Below, piece by piece: positions 9,528 to 18,331 of a stretch of DNA of 64,000 nt; the first letter of the stretch is position 1, and every line of letters starts with the position of its first letter. Both the position numbers and the translations under genes were made by a program. Origin of the DNA: Pseudokineococcus marinus (GTDB lineage Bacteria > Actinomycetota > Actinomycetes > Actinomycetales > Quadrisphaeraceae). The notes beneath the pieces were generated by a model. That model searched no databases and had not been told where the DNA came from. It saw only the letters and a program-made list of their open reading frames with translations. Location of the stretch: assembly GCF_037482405.1 (NCBI RefSeq), contig NZ_JBBHZZ010000012.1, positions 1 through 64,000 on the forward strand, read 5' to 3'.

Positions 9528-10472
9528 ATGAGCGCGAGCAGGACCCTCGTCGCCGGCGTCGACGTCGGCGGCACCAACATCCAGGTCGGCATGGTGTCCG
9601 GCGACCACGAGGTGCACGACCGCGGCAAGGTCCCCACGCCGACGAGCGGGCCGGACGCCGTCTTCGACGCCGTGGCCGAGCTCGTCGCCGACCTCGACGG
9701 GGACCCGGTGGCCGTGGGCGTCGGCATCCCCGGCGTCGTCCACGCCGGCCAGGTCCTCACGGTGCCCAACCTCGCGGGCTGGGACGCCGACGTCGACCTC
9801 GTCGGCGGCCTCACGTCGCGCCTCGACGCCCCGGTCACCCTCGGCAACGACGCGAACGTCGGCCTCCTCGGCGAGTGGGTCGCGGGGGCGGCGCGGGGCG
9901 CCCGCGACGTCCTCGGCCTGTGGCTCGGCACCGGCGTGGGCGGCGCCCTGGTCCTCGACGGCCGCCCCTACGAGGGCTCGCGCGGCTCCTCGGGCGAGAT
10001 CGGGCACGTGCAGGTCCAGCCCGGCGGCGCGATGTGCGGGTGCGGGCGCCGCGGCTGCGTGGAGGCCTACGCCGGGCGGCGGATGATGGCCGGCGCCGCG
10101 CACGCGCTCGTGGGCGCCGGGCGGGAGACGCGCCTGTTCGCCATCCAGGACGAGGAGGACAGGCCGCGCCCGACCTCCAGCGTCTGGGCGAGGGCCCTCG
10201 ACGAGGGCGACGAGATGGCGACCCAGCTCGTCGACTCCGCGGTCGAGCACCTCGGGGTGGCGGTCGGCTCCGCGGTCAACCTCCTCGACGTCGAGCTCGT
10301 CGTCGTCGGCGGCGGCCTTCCCGAGAAGCTCGGCCAGGACCTCGTCGACCGGATCGCGGCGGCCGCGGGCCCGTGGATGCTGCGCCCGAGCCCCGAGCTG
10401 CGCTTCGTCGTCTCCTCCCTCGGCGACGACGCCGGCGTCGTCGGCGCGGCGGCCCTGGCGCGCGCCGCCGTC
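9528..10472 (+). CDS. ROK-family sugar kinase (glucokinase-like), 3' end lost in gap
   Basis: Phosphorylates a hexose, probably glucose released by the GH13 enzymes. The visible 315 residues show the ATP phosphate-binding motif DVGGTNIQVG, the catalytic LGNDANV, GTGVGGALV, the SSGEIGHVQV ROK signature, and the zinc motif CGCGRRGCVEAYAG. The gene runs into the N-gap after AGVVGAAALARAAV, so only the last few residues and the stop are unseen. It lies 46 bases after the LacI gene on the same strand. TAGTCA stands 6 bases before the ATG, but an AGGGA near the start could also serve as a ribosome site. Confidence 0.9.
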
Positions 10473-10654
10473 NNNNNNNNNNNNNNNNNNNNNNNNNNNN
10501 NNNNNNNNNNNNNNNNNNNNNNNNNNNNNNNNNNNNNNNNNNNNNNNNNNNNNNNNNNNNNNNNNNNNNNNNNNNNNNNNNNNNNNNNNNNNNNNNNNNN
10601 NNNNNNNNNNNNNNNNNNNNNNNNNNNNNNNNNNNNNNNNNNNNNNNNNNNNNN
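10473..10654. other. Assembly gap (182 N)
   Basis: Removes the extreme 3' end of the ROK kinase and the convergent intergenic region. The flanks do not overlap visibly, so real sequence (probably a terminator hairpin) is likely missing. Confidence 0.95.
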
Positions 10655-10684
10655 CCCTGCTGCCGTGCGGGTGGGTGCTGGGCG

Positions 10685-13600
10685 TCAGCGCACGACCGTG
10701 AAGTCGAGCGTGGCGCGGCTGCCCGCGCTGCCCGTCACGACCGCCGTGTAGTCGCCCGGCTGCGCCTCGCGGGGGATGGTGACGCGCATGGAGCCGTCGC
10801 CGTCCGCGCTGACGCGGGCCGTGCCGTAGACCCGGCCGAGCACCGAGACGGTGAGCACCTCGCGGGGCGCGAAGCCCGACGCCGACGCGGTGACCGACTG
10901 GCCCGCGCGGACGGTGGTCGTCGAGGCGCTGACCTCGGCGGCCGGCTCGGGCTGCTCGGTCGCGTCACCGACGGTGACGCGGCCGGTGTAGTCCTCCGGG
11001 CTCAGCGGGCTGCTCTCCCGCAGGTACGCCTCGAAGGCGTCGAAGTCGATCAGCCCGGTGAGCTCGATCGCGCCCTCGGCGAAGGTGGTGAAGTTGTCAC
11101 CGCCGGAGGCGAGGAAGGAGTTCGTCGCCACCCGGTAGGTGGCGTCCAGGTCGATCGGCTCCCCGGAGATGCGGATGCTGTCGACGAGGACGTGCTCGCC
11201 GCGCGGAGCCGCCGGGTCGTAGGACCAGGTGAGCTCCCGCGAGGTGCCCAGGGCCAGGAACGGCCGCGAGGCGGTGGCGGGCTGCCACTGCTGCTCGAGC
11301 ACCTCGACCAGCTGGGCGCCGGTGAGGGGCACGACGACGAGGTCGTTGGCGAACGGCGTCACCGCGTTGGCCTCGGCGAGGGTGATGACGCCGTCCTCGC
11401 CCTGGAGGAGGTCGGCGCGCAGGCCGCCCGGGTTCACGAGGCCGAGGTCGGCGTCCTCCACGGGGCGCAGCGTCGTCCCGTAGACGTAGGTGTCGGCCAC
11501 GAGGCCGCCGAGGGAGGAGTAGCTCCCCCGGTCCTCGACGCCCGCGTCGGTGAAGGCGCGCGTGATGTCGCCGGTCACCGAGCCGATGACCTCGCTGCCG
11601 ACCTCGTCGGCGAAGGCCTCGGCCGCCGCGACGGTCTCGGCGACCTCCGCGGTGCGGGGGTAGGTCGCCGCGAGCTCCTCGGCGGGAGCGTCGGTGAGGG
11701 GCACCTCCTCGACGGTCGAGCTCGTCACCTCGCCCGTCGTGCGGTCGTAGTCGAGGACGATGCGACCCAGGTTGGCGGCGTAGGAGCCGGTCTGGATGAC
11801 CGGGCGCGTGCCGCCGCCGGAGACGGGGGCCTCCCAGGCGTACACGCGGTGCGTGTGGCCCGTGAAGATCGCGTCGACCTCGGGGCTGACCCCGTTGACG
11901 ATGCGGGCGAAGGCGGTGTCGGCCGCGAGGGCCTCCTCCAGCGTCTGCTCGTCCTCACCGAGGGGGTTGCCCTCGTGCGCGGACAGGACGATGACGTCGG
12001 CCTCGTCGCCCTGGCCGTCGGTCAGCTCGCCGACGACGCGGTTGGTCGCCTCGACCGGGTCGCCGAAGACGACGCCCCGGATGCCGGACGGCGAGACGAG
12101 CGAGCCCGTCTCCTGCGTGACGACGCCGATGACGCCGACGCTCACGCCGTCGACGTCCTGGATCGAGTACTCGGGCAGCAGCGGCTCGCCGGCCTCGTCG
12201 TAGACGTTGGCGCCGAGGATCGGGAAGTCGGCCAGGCCGGACTCGCCGTCCACGCCCACGCGGCCGAGGAGGTCGTCGATGCCGCGGTCGAACTCGTGGT
12301 TGCCCACGGCGCTGACCTGCAGCCCCATCTCGTTGAGCACCTCGATCGTCGGCTCGTCGGCCTGGACCGCCGAGACGAACGGGGAGGCGCCGATGTTGTC
12401 GCCGGCCGAGAGCACGAGCGTGCCGTCGACGTCCTCGCGCTCGCGCTGCTGCTCGATCGTGCCCGACAGCGCCACCGCCTCGCCGAGGCGGCCGTGGAAG
12501 TCGTTGATGTCGAGCAGCTGGAGCGACGCGACGTCGTCGACCGGGGAGTCCGCCACGTCGACGCCCACGACGACCGGGTCGTGGTCGGAGGCCCGGTAGG
12601 CGTCCGGCGCGTACCAGGGCAGGTAGCCGTCGTACTGGTAAGCGTACGACTCGTCCGCGTTGATGTCCCAGACGTCCGCGCCGGTCACGACCTCGGCCAT
12701 CGCCGGGGAGGCGAAGACGTGGTCGAGCGAGCCGCTGCGGCCGCTGAAGACGTAGGTGTCGCCCGCGTCGTAGGCGGTGCCGAGGTCGACGTAGCCGGCC
12801 CCGCGGAGGACGTCGAGCGGGTCCTCCTGCGTGTAGGAGTTGAAGTCGCCGAGGAGCACGACCGCCTCGGGCGCCCCCTCGATGCCCTCGACGAACTCGA
12901 CGAGGCGCTGGGCCTCGGCCACGCGGGTGGCGTTGCCATTGCCCTGGCCGTCGCCGGTGTCCTCGTCACCCGGGCGCGCCGGCTGCGGGACCGAGCCCTT
13001 GGACTTGAAGTGGTTGACGACCGCCATGAAGTCGGTGCCGCCGGCCCGGAAGGTCTGCGCCAGGGGCTGGCGGGCCCGACCCACCCACTCCGGGTCGTCG
13101 TCGACGACCGACTCGCCCACCGGCTGCACGGCCGCGGGCTGGTAGATGAAGGCGTTGCGGATGACGTCCTGGTCCTCCGCGGGCGGCAGGGCCGCGGGCG
13201 ACGGGACGTACGCCCACGTGCCCTCGCCGGCCGCCTCGTTGAGCGCGTCGACGAGCGTCGCGAGAGCCTCGTCGCGGTCCTCGCCGAGGGCCGCGCCGTT
13301 CTCGATCTCCTCGAGGCCGACGACCTCGGCGCCGAGGGCGTTGATCGCCGTGACGATCTTCGCCTCCTGGCGCTCCAGGCCGGCCTCGTCGGAGGCGCCG
13401 CGGGCCTCGCCGCCGAAGGTCGTGAAGTAGTTGAGGACGTTGAAGGTGGCGACCTGGACGTCGCCGCCGACCTCCTCCGGCGCGGCCGTCCGCGGGCTGG
13501 CGTCGTCGAACGTCGCTTTCCCGGTCGTCTCCGCCGTCACCGGCGCGGTGGGCTGGTAGCGCCACGCGTCGTAGCGGTAGTCGAGGACGTAGGAGACGTC

Positions 13601-14842
13601 GCCGAAGCTGCTCACGCGGTCGCCGACCCGGATCGGGTCGTCCGCCGCGCCGTAGGACGGCGCCTGCCCCGCGTTCGCGAGGTTGGTGCTGCGCCCGTCG
13701 TCGAGGAGCACCTGCTTGCGGGCGTTGCGCGCCTCGTACTGCTGCGCCGCCCGGCCGGGGGCCACGACGTCGGTCGCCTGGAGGAGCACGTCCGGGCCGG
13801 CCGCCAGGGCGATCTCGCCGAAGCGGTTGGCGTTGTAGACCTCGGTGACCGTGTAGGTGCCCTGCGGGCGGACGAGCATGCCCTCGAGCTGCTCGCGCTC
13901 GGCCTCGGAGGCCGACGCGCGCGTGATGACGTACGGGGCCGGCAGGGCGACGTCGGTGGCGCAGACGGCGACCTGGTCAGCGGCGACCTGCGTGAGGCCC
14001 TGGTACTCGTCGACCTCGCCGGTGACCTGGACGCGGTCCCCGACCTCCAGGCTCCGCACCGGGCTGCCGGAGGGTCCGAAGACGTTGACGGCCGTGGACG
14101 CGCGGCCCGGACGGGCGCTCGGGTCCTGCACGAAGACGCTGCCGAAGCCGTCGGGCGACGTCGTGACGACGCCCTCGACGACGACGTCCTGGCCCACGAG
14201 CGGGCTCTCGGCGCCCGTGCCCTGGACCGCCGTGATGGCCGTGAGGCCGTCCTCGACGCACTGCGCAGGCTCCGGCTCGGGCTCCGGCTCCACGCCCTCG
14301 CCGTTCCGGGCGCCGAAGCTGTTGGAGTCCTCCGAGACGACCCAGGCGCCGTCGACCAGCTGGATCGAGCCGTCGGCCGTGCCGCTGCCCGTCTCCGCCA
14401 CGCCGATGTCGGTGGAGTCGACGACCGCGCCGCCGAGGCTCGCGCTGAAGGCGCCCTCGTAGGAGAGGAACTGGACGAGCGCGCCGCTCGCGTCGAGCAG
14501 CGCCAGCCCGTCGGGCGAGCCGTTCTGGAGGTTCGGGAAGTCGACGACGAGGACGCCCGAATCGCCGACGACGCCCGTGAGGGCCTTCGGCGAGTAGGTC
14601 GTGCCGTTGGCGCCGTTGACGCCGACGAGGGTCCAGCCCGTCATGTCGGTGCCGGGCTCGGCCTGCAGCTCGACGCGCTCGTTCGCGTCGGCCCCCGCGT
14701 TGTCGTAGTGCAGCTCGCTGATGAACGGGCTGCCCGGGGGGGCGGGGACGGCGGCCGCGGGGGCGGCCAGCAGGGCGCCGCCCACGAGGGCGGCGGTGGC
14801 AGCGGCGGCGACGCGCGCTGCCTGGTGTGGTGCTCGTGGCAC
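10685..14842 (-). CDS. Secreted ExeM/NucH-type nuclease fused to a 5'-nucleotidase
   Basis: A 1385-residue exported multidomain protein. In order: signal peptide (hydrophobic ALVGGALLAAPAAA, about residues 15-30), lamin-tail domain (FISELHYDNAGADANE), an EPEPEPEP linker, OB-fold DNA-binding-like region (VVVEGVVTTSPDGFGSVFVQD), endonuclease/exonuclease/phosphatase domain (QVATFNVLNYFTT, VGLEEIEN, VVNHFKSKG, LLGDFNSY, SDHDPVVV), calcineurin-like 5'-nucleotidase (LLDINDFHGRL, SAGDNIGASPF, VGNHEFDRG, TGHTHRVYAW), the 5'-nucleotidase C-terminal domain (LVNPGGLRADLL, NSFLASGGDNFTTF) and an Ig-like tail. The likely role is degradation of extracellular DNA and nucleotides for phosphate or nucleosides. 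GTG at 14842 was chosen for the GGAGG upstream; the frame reaches back to 14914. Few relatives carry both enzymatic halves in one chain. Confidence 0.9.
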   Translation of the reverse strand: MPRAPHQAARVAAAATAALVGGALLAAPAAAVPAPPGSPFISELHYDNAGADANERVELQAEPGTDMTGWTLVGVNGANGTTYSPKALTGVVGDSGVLVVDFPNLQNGSPDGLALLDASGALVQFLSYEGAFSASLGGAVVDSTDIGVAETGSGTADGSIQLVDGAWVVSEDSNSFGARNGEGVEPEPEPEPAQCVEDGLTAITAVQGTGAESPLVGQDVVVEGVVTTSPDGFGSVFVQDPSARPGRASTAVNVFGPSGSPVRSLEVGDRVQVTGEVDEYQGLTQVAADQVAVCATDVALPAPYVITRASASEAEREQLEGMLVRPQGTYTVTEVYNANRFGEIALAAGPDVLLQATDVVAPGRAAQQYEARNARKQVLLDDGRSTNLANAGQAPSYGAADDPIRVGDRVSSFGDVSYVLDYRYDAWRYQPTAPVTAETTGKATFDDASPRTAAPEEVGGDVQVATFNVLNYFTTFGGEARGASDEAGLERQEAKIVTAINALGAEVVGLEEIENGAALGEDRDEALATLVDALNEAAGEGTWAYVPSPAALPPAEDQDVIRNAFIYQPAAVQPVGESVVDDDPEWVGRARQPLAQTFRAGGTDFMAVVNHFKSKGSVPQPARPGDEDTGDGQGNGNATRVAEAQRLVEFVEGIEGAPEAVVLLGDFNSYTQEDPLDVLRGAGYVDLGTAYDAGDTYVFSGRSGSLDHVFASPAMAEVVTGADVWDINADESYAYQYDGYLPWYAPDAYRASDHDPVVVGVDVADSPVDDVASLQLLDINDFHGRLGEAVALSGTIEQQREREDVDGTLVLSAGDNIGASPFVSAVQADEPTIEVLNEMGLQVSAVGNHEFDRGIDDLLGRVGVDGESGLADFPILGANVYDEAGEPLLPEYSIQDVDGVSVGVIGVVTQETGSLVSPSGIRGVVFGDPVEATNRVVGELTDGQGDEADVIVLSAHEGNPLGEDEQTLEEALAADTAFARIVNGVSPEVDAIFTGHTHRVYAWEAPVSGGGTRPVIQTGSYAANLGRIVLDYDRTTGEVTSSTVEEVPLTDAPAEELAATYPRTAEVAETVAAAEAFADEVGSEVIGSVTGDITRAFTDAGVEDRGSYSSLGGLVADTYVYGTTLRPVEDADLGLVNPGGLRADLLQGEDGVITLAEANAVTPFANDLVVVPLTGAQLVEVLEQQWQPATASRPFLALGTSRELTWSYDPAAPRGEHVLVDSIRISGEPIDLDATYRVATNSFLASGGDNFTTFAEGAIELTGLIDFDAFEAYLRESSPLSPEDYTGRVTVGDATEQPEPAAEVSASTTTVRAGQSVTASASGFAPREVLTVSVLGRVYGTARVSADGDGSMRVTIPREAQPGDYTAVVTGSAGSRATLDFTVVR

Positions 14843-15126
14843 GGAGGTCCTCCGGTGTCGACGGCGTGGGCGTGCTGCCCGCCGGGCGGCGGGCGACCGG
14901 CTCCGCCGGACCACCGGCGGTACCGGTGGGATGGCGGGGTCACGGGGCGCGGTGGAGACTGCCCCGGCCGGGTGAACAGCATGTGACGAGAGCGCACGAT
15001 CCGGAAGGCTCCGGCACGTCCCGGTCGCGACGGATGCGCCGTCGTGACCCGATTCGTTGACGTCGAGTGACGACCAGCACGGACCGTGCCCGTCCGGCCG
15101 GAGGTCGGAGCCAGGAGGAGACGCCC
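14843..15126. other. Divergent intergenic region between nuclease and LigD-like genes
   Basis: Contains the nuclease Shine-Dalgarno sequence, a 7-bp stem hairpin (CCGCCGG-ACCA-CCGGCGG, 14903-14920) and, nearer the plus-strand gene, the AGGAGGAG ribosome site at 15113-15120. A 15067 GTG opens an in-frame N-terminal extension of the LigD-like gene but lacks a ribosome site. Confidence 0.5.
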
Positions 15127-16197
15127 GTGGCTGCGAAGGCCCCCGCCGAGGAGCTCGACGTCGACGGCACCGCGGTGCGCCTCACGAGCCCCGACCGCGT
15201 GCTCTTCCCCGCGCTGGGCGCCGACGGCGGCACGAAGCGCCACCTCGTCGACTACCACCTGGCCGTGGCGAGCGCGTCCGCCGACGGCGCCGTCGACGGG
15301 CTCGGCCCGCTCGTGCGGGCGCTGCGCGACCGGCCGACCTACCTCCAGCGCTTCCCCGACGGGGTCGACGGCGAGGAGGTGTACCAGAAGCGGGTGCCGG
15401 AGCGGGCGCCCGACTACCTGCGCCGGGTGCGCGTGACCTTCCCGTCGGGCCGGCACGCCGACGCCCTCCGGGTGGACGCCGCGGCCCCCGTGCTCTGGGC
15501 CGTGCAGATGTCCGCGATCACGTTCCACCCCTGGCCGACGCGCGCGGACCACGTCGAGCTCCCCGACGAGCTGCGCGTCGACCTCGACCCCCAGCCCGGC
15601 ACCGGCTTCGACGAGGCCCGCCGCGTCGCCCTCGACGTCCTCCACCCGCTCCTCGACGAGCTCGGCCTGGCCGGCTACCCCAAGACCTCCGGCGGCCGCG
15701 GCGTCCACGTCTACGTGCGCATCGAGCCGCGCTGGGAGATCCGCGAGGTCCGCCGCGCGGCCATCGCCCTGGCCCGCGAGGTCGAGCGCCGCGCCCCCGA
15801 CCTCGTCACCACCGCCTGGTGGAAGGAGCAGCGCACGTCGGCGATCTTCGTCGACTACAACCAGAACGCCCGCGACCACACCATCGCCAGCGCCTACTCC
15901 GTGCGCCGCACCCCGCGGGCCACCGTCTCCACCCCCGTCACCTGGGCCGAGCTCGAGGACGTCCAGCCGGACGACTGCACCATCGCCGAGGTCCCCGGCC
16001 TGCTCGCCCGACGCGGAGACCCCATGGCGGCCCTCGACGACGTCCACCACTCCCTCGAGCCCCTGCTCGAGATGGCCGACCGCGACGAGGCGCGCGGCGA
16101 GGGCGAGCTGCCCTACCCGCCCAACCACCCCAAGATGCCCGGCGAGCCCAAGCGCGTGCAGCCCAGCCGCGACCGCGACCGCCGCGGCGACGGCTGA
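15127..16197 (+). CDS. ligD: LigD-type polymerase (PolDom) protein, stand-alone
   Basis: Primase-polymerase of bacterial non-homologous end joining, 356 residues, cytoplasmic. It adds or fills in (ribo)nucleotides at DNA ends. The archaeo-eukaryotic primase motifs are present: catalytic RVDLDPQPG (Asp152, Asp154), SGGRGVHVYV (188-197) and FVDYNQNARD (Asp243), followed by the YSVRRTPRATVSTPVTW segment typical of PolDom. There is no ligase or phosphoesterase domain, so it is a split LigD. No Ku or ligase gene is nearby. The GTG at 15127 is set by AGGAGGAG 6 bases upstream. The C-terminus (PNHPKMPGEPKRVQPS) is basic and may touch DNA. Confidence 0.9.
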   Translation: MAAKAPAEELDVDGTAVRLTSPDRVLFPALGADGGTKRHLVDYHLAVASASADGAVDGLGPLVRALRDRPTYLQRFPDGVDGEEVYQKRVPERAPDYLRRVRVTFPSGRHADALRVDAAAPVLWAVQMSAITFHPWPTRADHVELPDELRVDLDPQPGTGFDEARRVALDVLHPLLDELGLAGYPKTSGGRGVHVYVRIEPRWEIREVRRAAIALAREVERRAPDLVTTAWWKEQRTSAIFVDYNQNARDHTIASAYSVRRTPRATVSTPVTWAELEDVQPDDCTIAEVPGLLARRGDPMAALDDVHHSLEPLLEMADRDEARGEGELPYPPNHPKMPGEPKRVQPSRDRDRRGDG

Positions 16198-16272
16198 GCA
16201 CCGGCGGGACGGACGCAGCCGACGCACCGGGCGCACCGGGCGGGCCGGGCGCCGCCGCTGCAGGGTGGGCGC

Positions 16273-17052
16273 ATGGCTGAGAAGAGCACCACGCACGACT
16301 TCACCGGCAGCGTCGTCCTCGTCACCGGCGCCGGCTCGGGCATCGGGGCCGCCGTCGCGCGCGCCTTCCTCGACGCCGGCGCGACGGTCGCCGTGACGGG
16401 GCGCCGCCGCGAGCCGCTCGAGGAGGTCGTCGCGGGGCACCCCGACGAGCGCGCGGCCGTCCTCACCGCCGACGTCTCCGACGGCGCGCAGGTGCGCGAC
16501 CTCGTCGCGGGCGTCGTCGAGCGGTTCGGGCGCGTCGACGTCGTCGTCAGCAACGCTGCCGCCTACGCGGGCGGGGAGGTCACCGACGTCGCCGACGAGG
16601 ACTGGGAGCACCTGCGCGCCACGAACGTGGACGGCTTCTTCCACCTCGCGAAGGCGGCGCTCCCCCACCTGGAGGCCTCGGGCGGCACCCTGGTCGCCGT
16701 CTCCTCGGTGTCCGGGGACCGCGGCGACTGGGGCCAGGCGACGTACAACGCCACCAAGGCGGCGATCACGAACTTCGTCCGCTCGCTCGCCCTCGACTGG
16801 GGCCCGCGCGGGGTGCGGCTCAACGCCGTCGCCCCCGCCTTCACGCGCACGCCGCTGACGCAGGGCGTGTGGAGCGACGAGGACGCGCTGGCGACGATGG
16901 TCGAGCGCGTCGCCCTCGGCCGCCCCGGCGAGCCGGAGGACGTCGCCCCCGCGGTGCTGTGGCTCGCCAGCGACGCGGCCCGCTACGTCACCGGGGCCGT
17001 CCTGCCGGTCGACGGCGGCACGAGCGCGTCCACCGGGCAAGGCCGCGGCTGA
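16273..17052 (+). CDS. Short-chain dehydrogenase/reductase
   Basis: NAD(P)-dependent oxidoreductase of unknown substrate, 259 residues, the usual classical SDR length. It has the Rossmann motif TGAGSGIG (18-25), NAA (94-96), the catalytic Ser/Tyr/Lys with YNATK (Tyr158, Lys162), and a C-terminal PVDGG. The substrate cannot be read. It lies 75 bases after the LigD-like gene. CAGGGT occurs 6 bases before the ATG and no Shine-Dalgarno sequence is seen, so it may be separately transcribed and leaderless. A strong bidirectional hairpin follows. Confidence 0.88.
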   Translation: MAEKSTTHDFTGSVVLVTGAGSGIGAAVARAFLDAGATVAVTGRRREPLEEVVAGHPDERAAVLTADVSDGAQVRDLVAGVVERFGRVDVVVSNAAAYAGGEVTDVADEDWEHLRATNVDGFFHLAKAALPHLEASGGTLVAVSSVSGDRGDWGQATYNATKAAITNFVRSLALDWGPRGVRLNAVAPAFTRTPLTQGVWSDEDALATMVERVALGRPGEPEDVAPAVLWLASDAARYVTGAVLPVDGGTSASTGQGRG

Positions 17053-17074
17053 GAGGACGCCGCCTCACGCACGA

Positions 17075-17103
17075 GGCCCCCGAGCACCTGGTGCTCGGGG
17101 GCC
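17075..17103. terminator. Bidirectional hairpin terminator between SDR and siderophore-binding gene
   Basis: GGCCCCCGAGCACC, one base, then its exact complement: a 14-bp stem between convergent genes, without a clear U-tract. Confidence 0.75.
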
Positions 17104-17137
17104 TTCGCGCGCGCGGCCCGCGGGACGGGCCGGGGCG

Positions 17138-18178
17138 TCAGCGCGCCGGGACCGCGGCGGCGAAGAGCGGGACGGCGTTCTCGACGGCGTAGGTGATGCC
17201 CGGGGCGCTGCCGCTGGAGAAGGCGTTGAGGAGTGTCTCGTCCTCCAGGACGACCGAGCGCCCGTCCTGGACGGACGGCAGCGCCTGGAACAGCGGGTCG
17301 TCGGTGATGGTCGACGCCTCGACGAAGATCGGGAAGACGACCGTGAGGTCGGCGTCGAGGAGGTCCAGCTGCTCGCTCGAGACCGGCACGGAGAAGCCGT
17401 CGCCGGCGAGCTCCTGGACCCGCTCGGACTGCTCGAGGCCGAGCGACTCCATGAGGTCCACGCGGGTGTCGCCCTCGGTGTAGGCGCTGTACCCCTCGGA
17501 CGTGCGGGCGCCGACGGCGACGGTGGTGCCGTCGAGCTGCGGGTTCGCCGCCGCGGCGTCCTCGATCGCCTGGTCCACCTCGTCCTCGAGGGCGTCCGCC
17601 TCGTCCTCGCGGCCGAGCGCCTCGCCGACGAGCTCGAGCTGGTCCTCCCACGTCGTCGTGTAGGCGCCCGCCCCCTCGGGGATGCCGACCGTCGTCGCGA
17701 TCTGGCTCAGGGCGTCGTAGCGCTCCTGCGTGCCGTCGGAGCGCGTGTCGAGGATGAGGTCCGGCTGCAGAGCGGCGATGGCCTCGAGCTCCGGCTCGAG
17801 CGTCCCGATGATCTCCGGCGACTCCGTGTAGCCCTCGGACCACGGGCCCACGCCGTCGCCGCCGAAGCCCAGCCAGTCGCTGGCGCCGACGGGCTCGACG
17901 CCGAGCGCGAGCGCGGTCTCGGCGTCCGACCACCCGAGGGCGACGACGCGCTGCGGCTCCTCGGGGATCTCGACCTCGCCGAAGGCGGTGTCGACCGTGA
18001 CGGGGAAGGCCCCCGACGACGAGGACGTCGCGGTGCTGGTGCCACCGCCGCCCGTCGGCTCGGCGTCCGGCGTCCCGCCCTCGGGGGCGTCGGAGCCGCA
18101 GGCCGCGGCCAGGAGCGCGACCGACAGCAGCGCGGCCGCGGCGGCGGCCCGGGAGGTGTGGCGGGGGGACGTGTGCAC
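17138..18178 (-). CDS. Iron-siderophore ABC transporter substrate-binding lipoprotein (FecB/FepB type)
   Basis: Captures a ferric siderophore at the outer face of the membrane, 346 residues. The lipoprotein signal ends in LLAAACGSD (Cys27), followed by a Gly/Thr/Ser linker. The core follows the type III binding-protein pattern: TAFGEVEIPEEPQRVVALGWSD, a long linking helix after GTLEPELEAIAALQPDLIL, and DLTVVFPIFVEA near the end. The GTG at 18178 was chosen for GAGG upstream; other in-frame starts extend to 18244. No permease or ATPase is adjacent, so it works with a transporter encoded elsewhere. A candidate iron-regulator box sits upstream. Confidence 0.88.
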   Translation of the reverse strand: MHTSPRHTSRAAAAAALLSVALLAAACGSDAPEGGTPDAEPTGGGGTSTATSSSSGAFPVTVDTAFGEVEIPEEPQRVVALGWSDAETALALGVEPVGASDWLGFGGDGVGPWSEGYTESPEIIGTLEPELEAIAALQPDLILDTRSDGTQERYDALSQIATTVGIPEGAGAYTTTWEDQLELVGEALGREDEADALEDEVDQAIEDAAAANPQLDGTTVAVGARTSEGYSAYTEGDTRVDLMESLGLEQSERVQELAGDGFSVPVSSEQLDLLDADLTVVFPIFVEASTITDDPLFQALPSVQDGRSVVLEDETLLNAFSSGSAPGITYAVENAVPLFAAAVPAR

Positions 18179-18201
18179 GGGGGACCTCACGATCGACGGG
18201 A

Positions 18202-18220
18202 GCAGGCGAGGCAACCCTAA
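18202..18220 (-). promoter_or_regulatory. Candidate IdeR/DtxR iron box
   Basis: Reading the minus strand from 18220 down, TTAGGGTTGCCTCGCCTGC matches 13 of 19 positions of the TTAGGTTAGCCTAACCTAA consensus. It lies just upstream of the siderophore-binding protein gene, the expected target. Confidence 0.5.
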
Positions 18221-18318
18221 CCAGTCCCGCGGGGCGGGGAGCACGCCCGCCGGTCGGCGGCGGTCCCCGCGCCGGGCGGCCCCTCGTCCTCACCCCCCGT
18301 CCCGACCCGTCGGCGCCC

Positions 18319-18324
18319 TAGCCT
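18319..18324 (+). promoter_or_regulatory. -10 element, near-leaderless start
   Basis: TAGCCT lies 7 bases before the ATG of the PLP enzyme at 18332; no Shine-Dalgarno sequence intervenes. Confidence 0.45.
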
Positions 18325-18331
18325 CCGCAGC

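Noticed and set aside
9875..14986. 1703-codon plus-strand ORF
   Set aside because: Antisense shadow of the ROK kinase and nuclease genes; it runs through the N-gap and has no domain sense.
15067..15126. Earlier GTG start for the LigD-like gene
   Set aside because: No Shine-Dalgarno sequence, whereas AGGAGGAG precedes the GTG at 15127; the added residues are low complexity.
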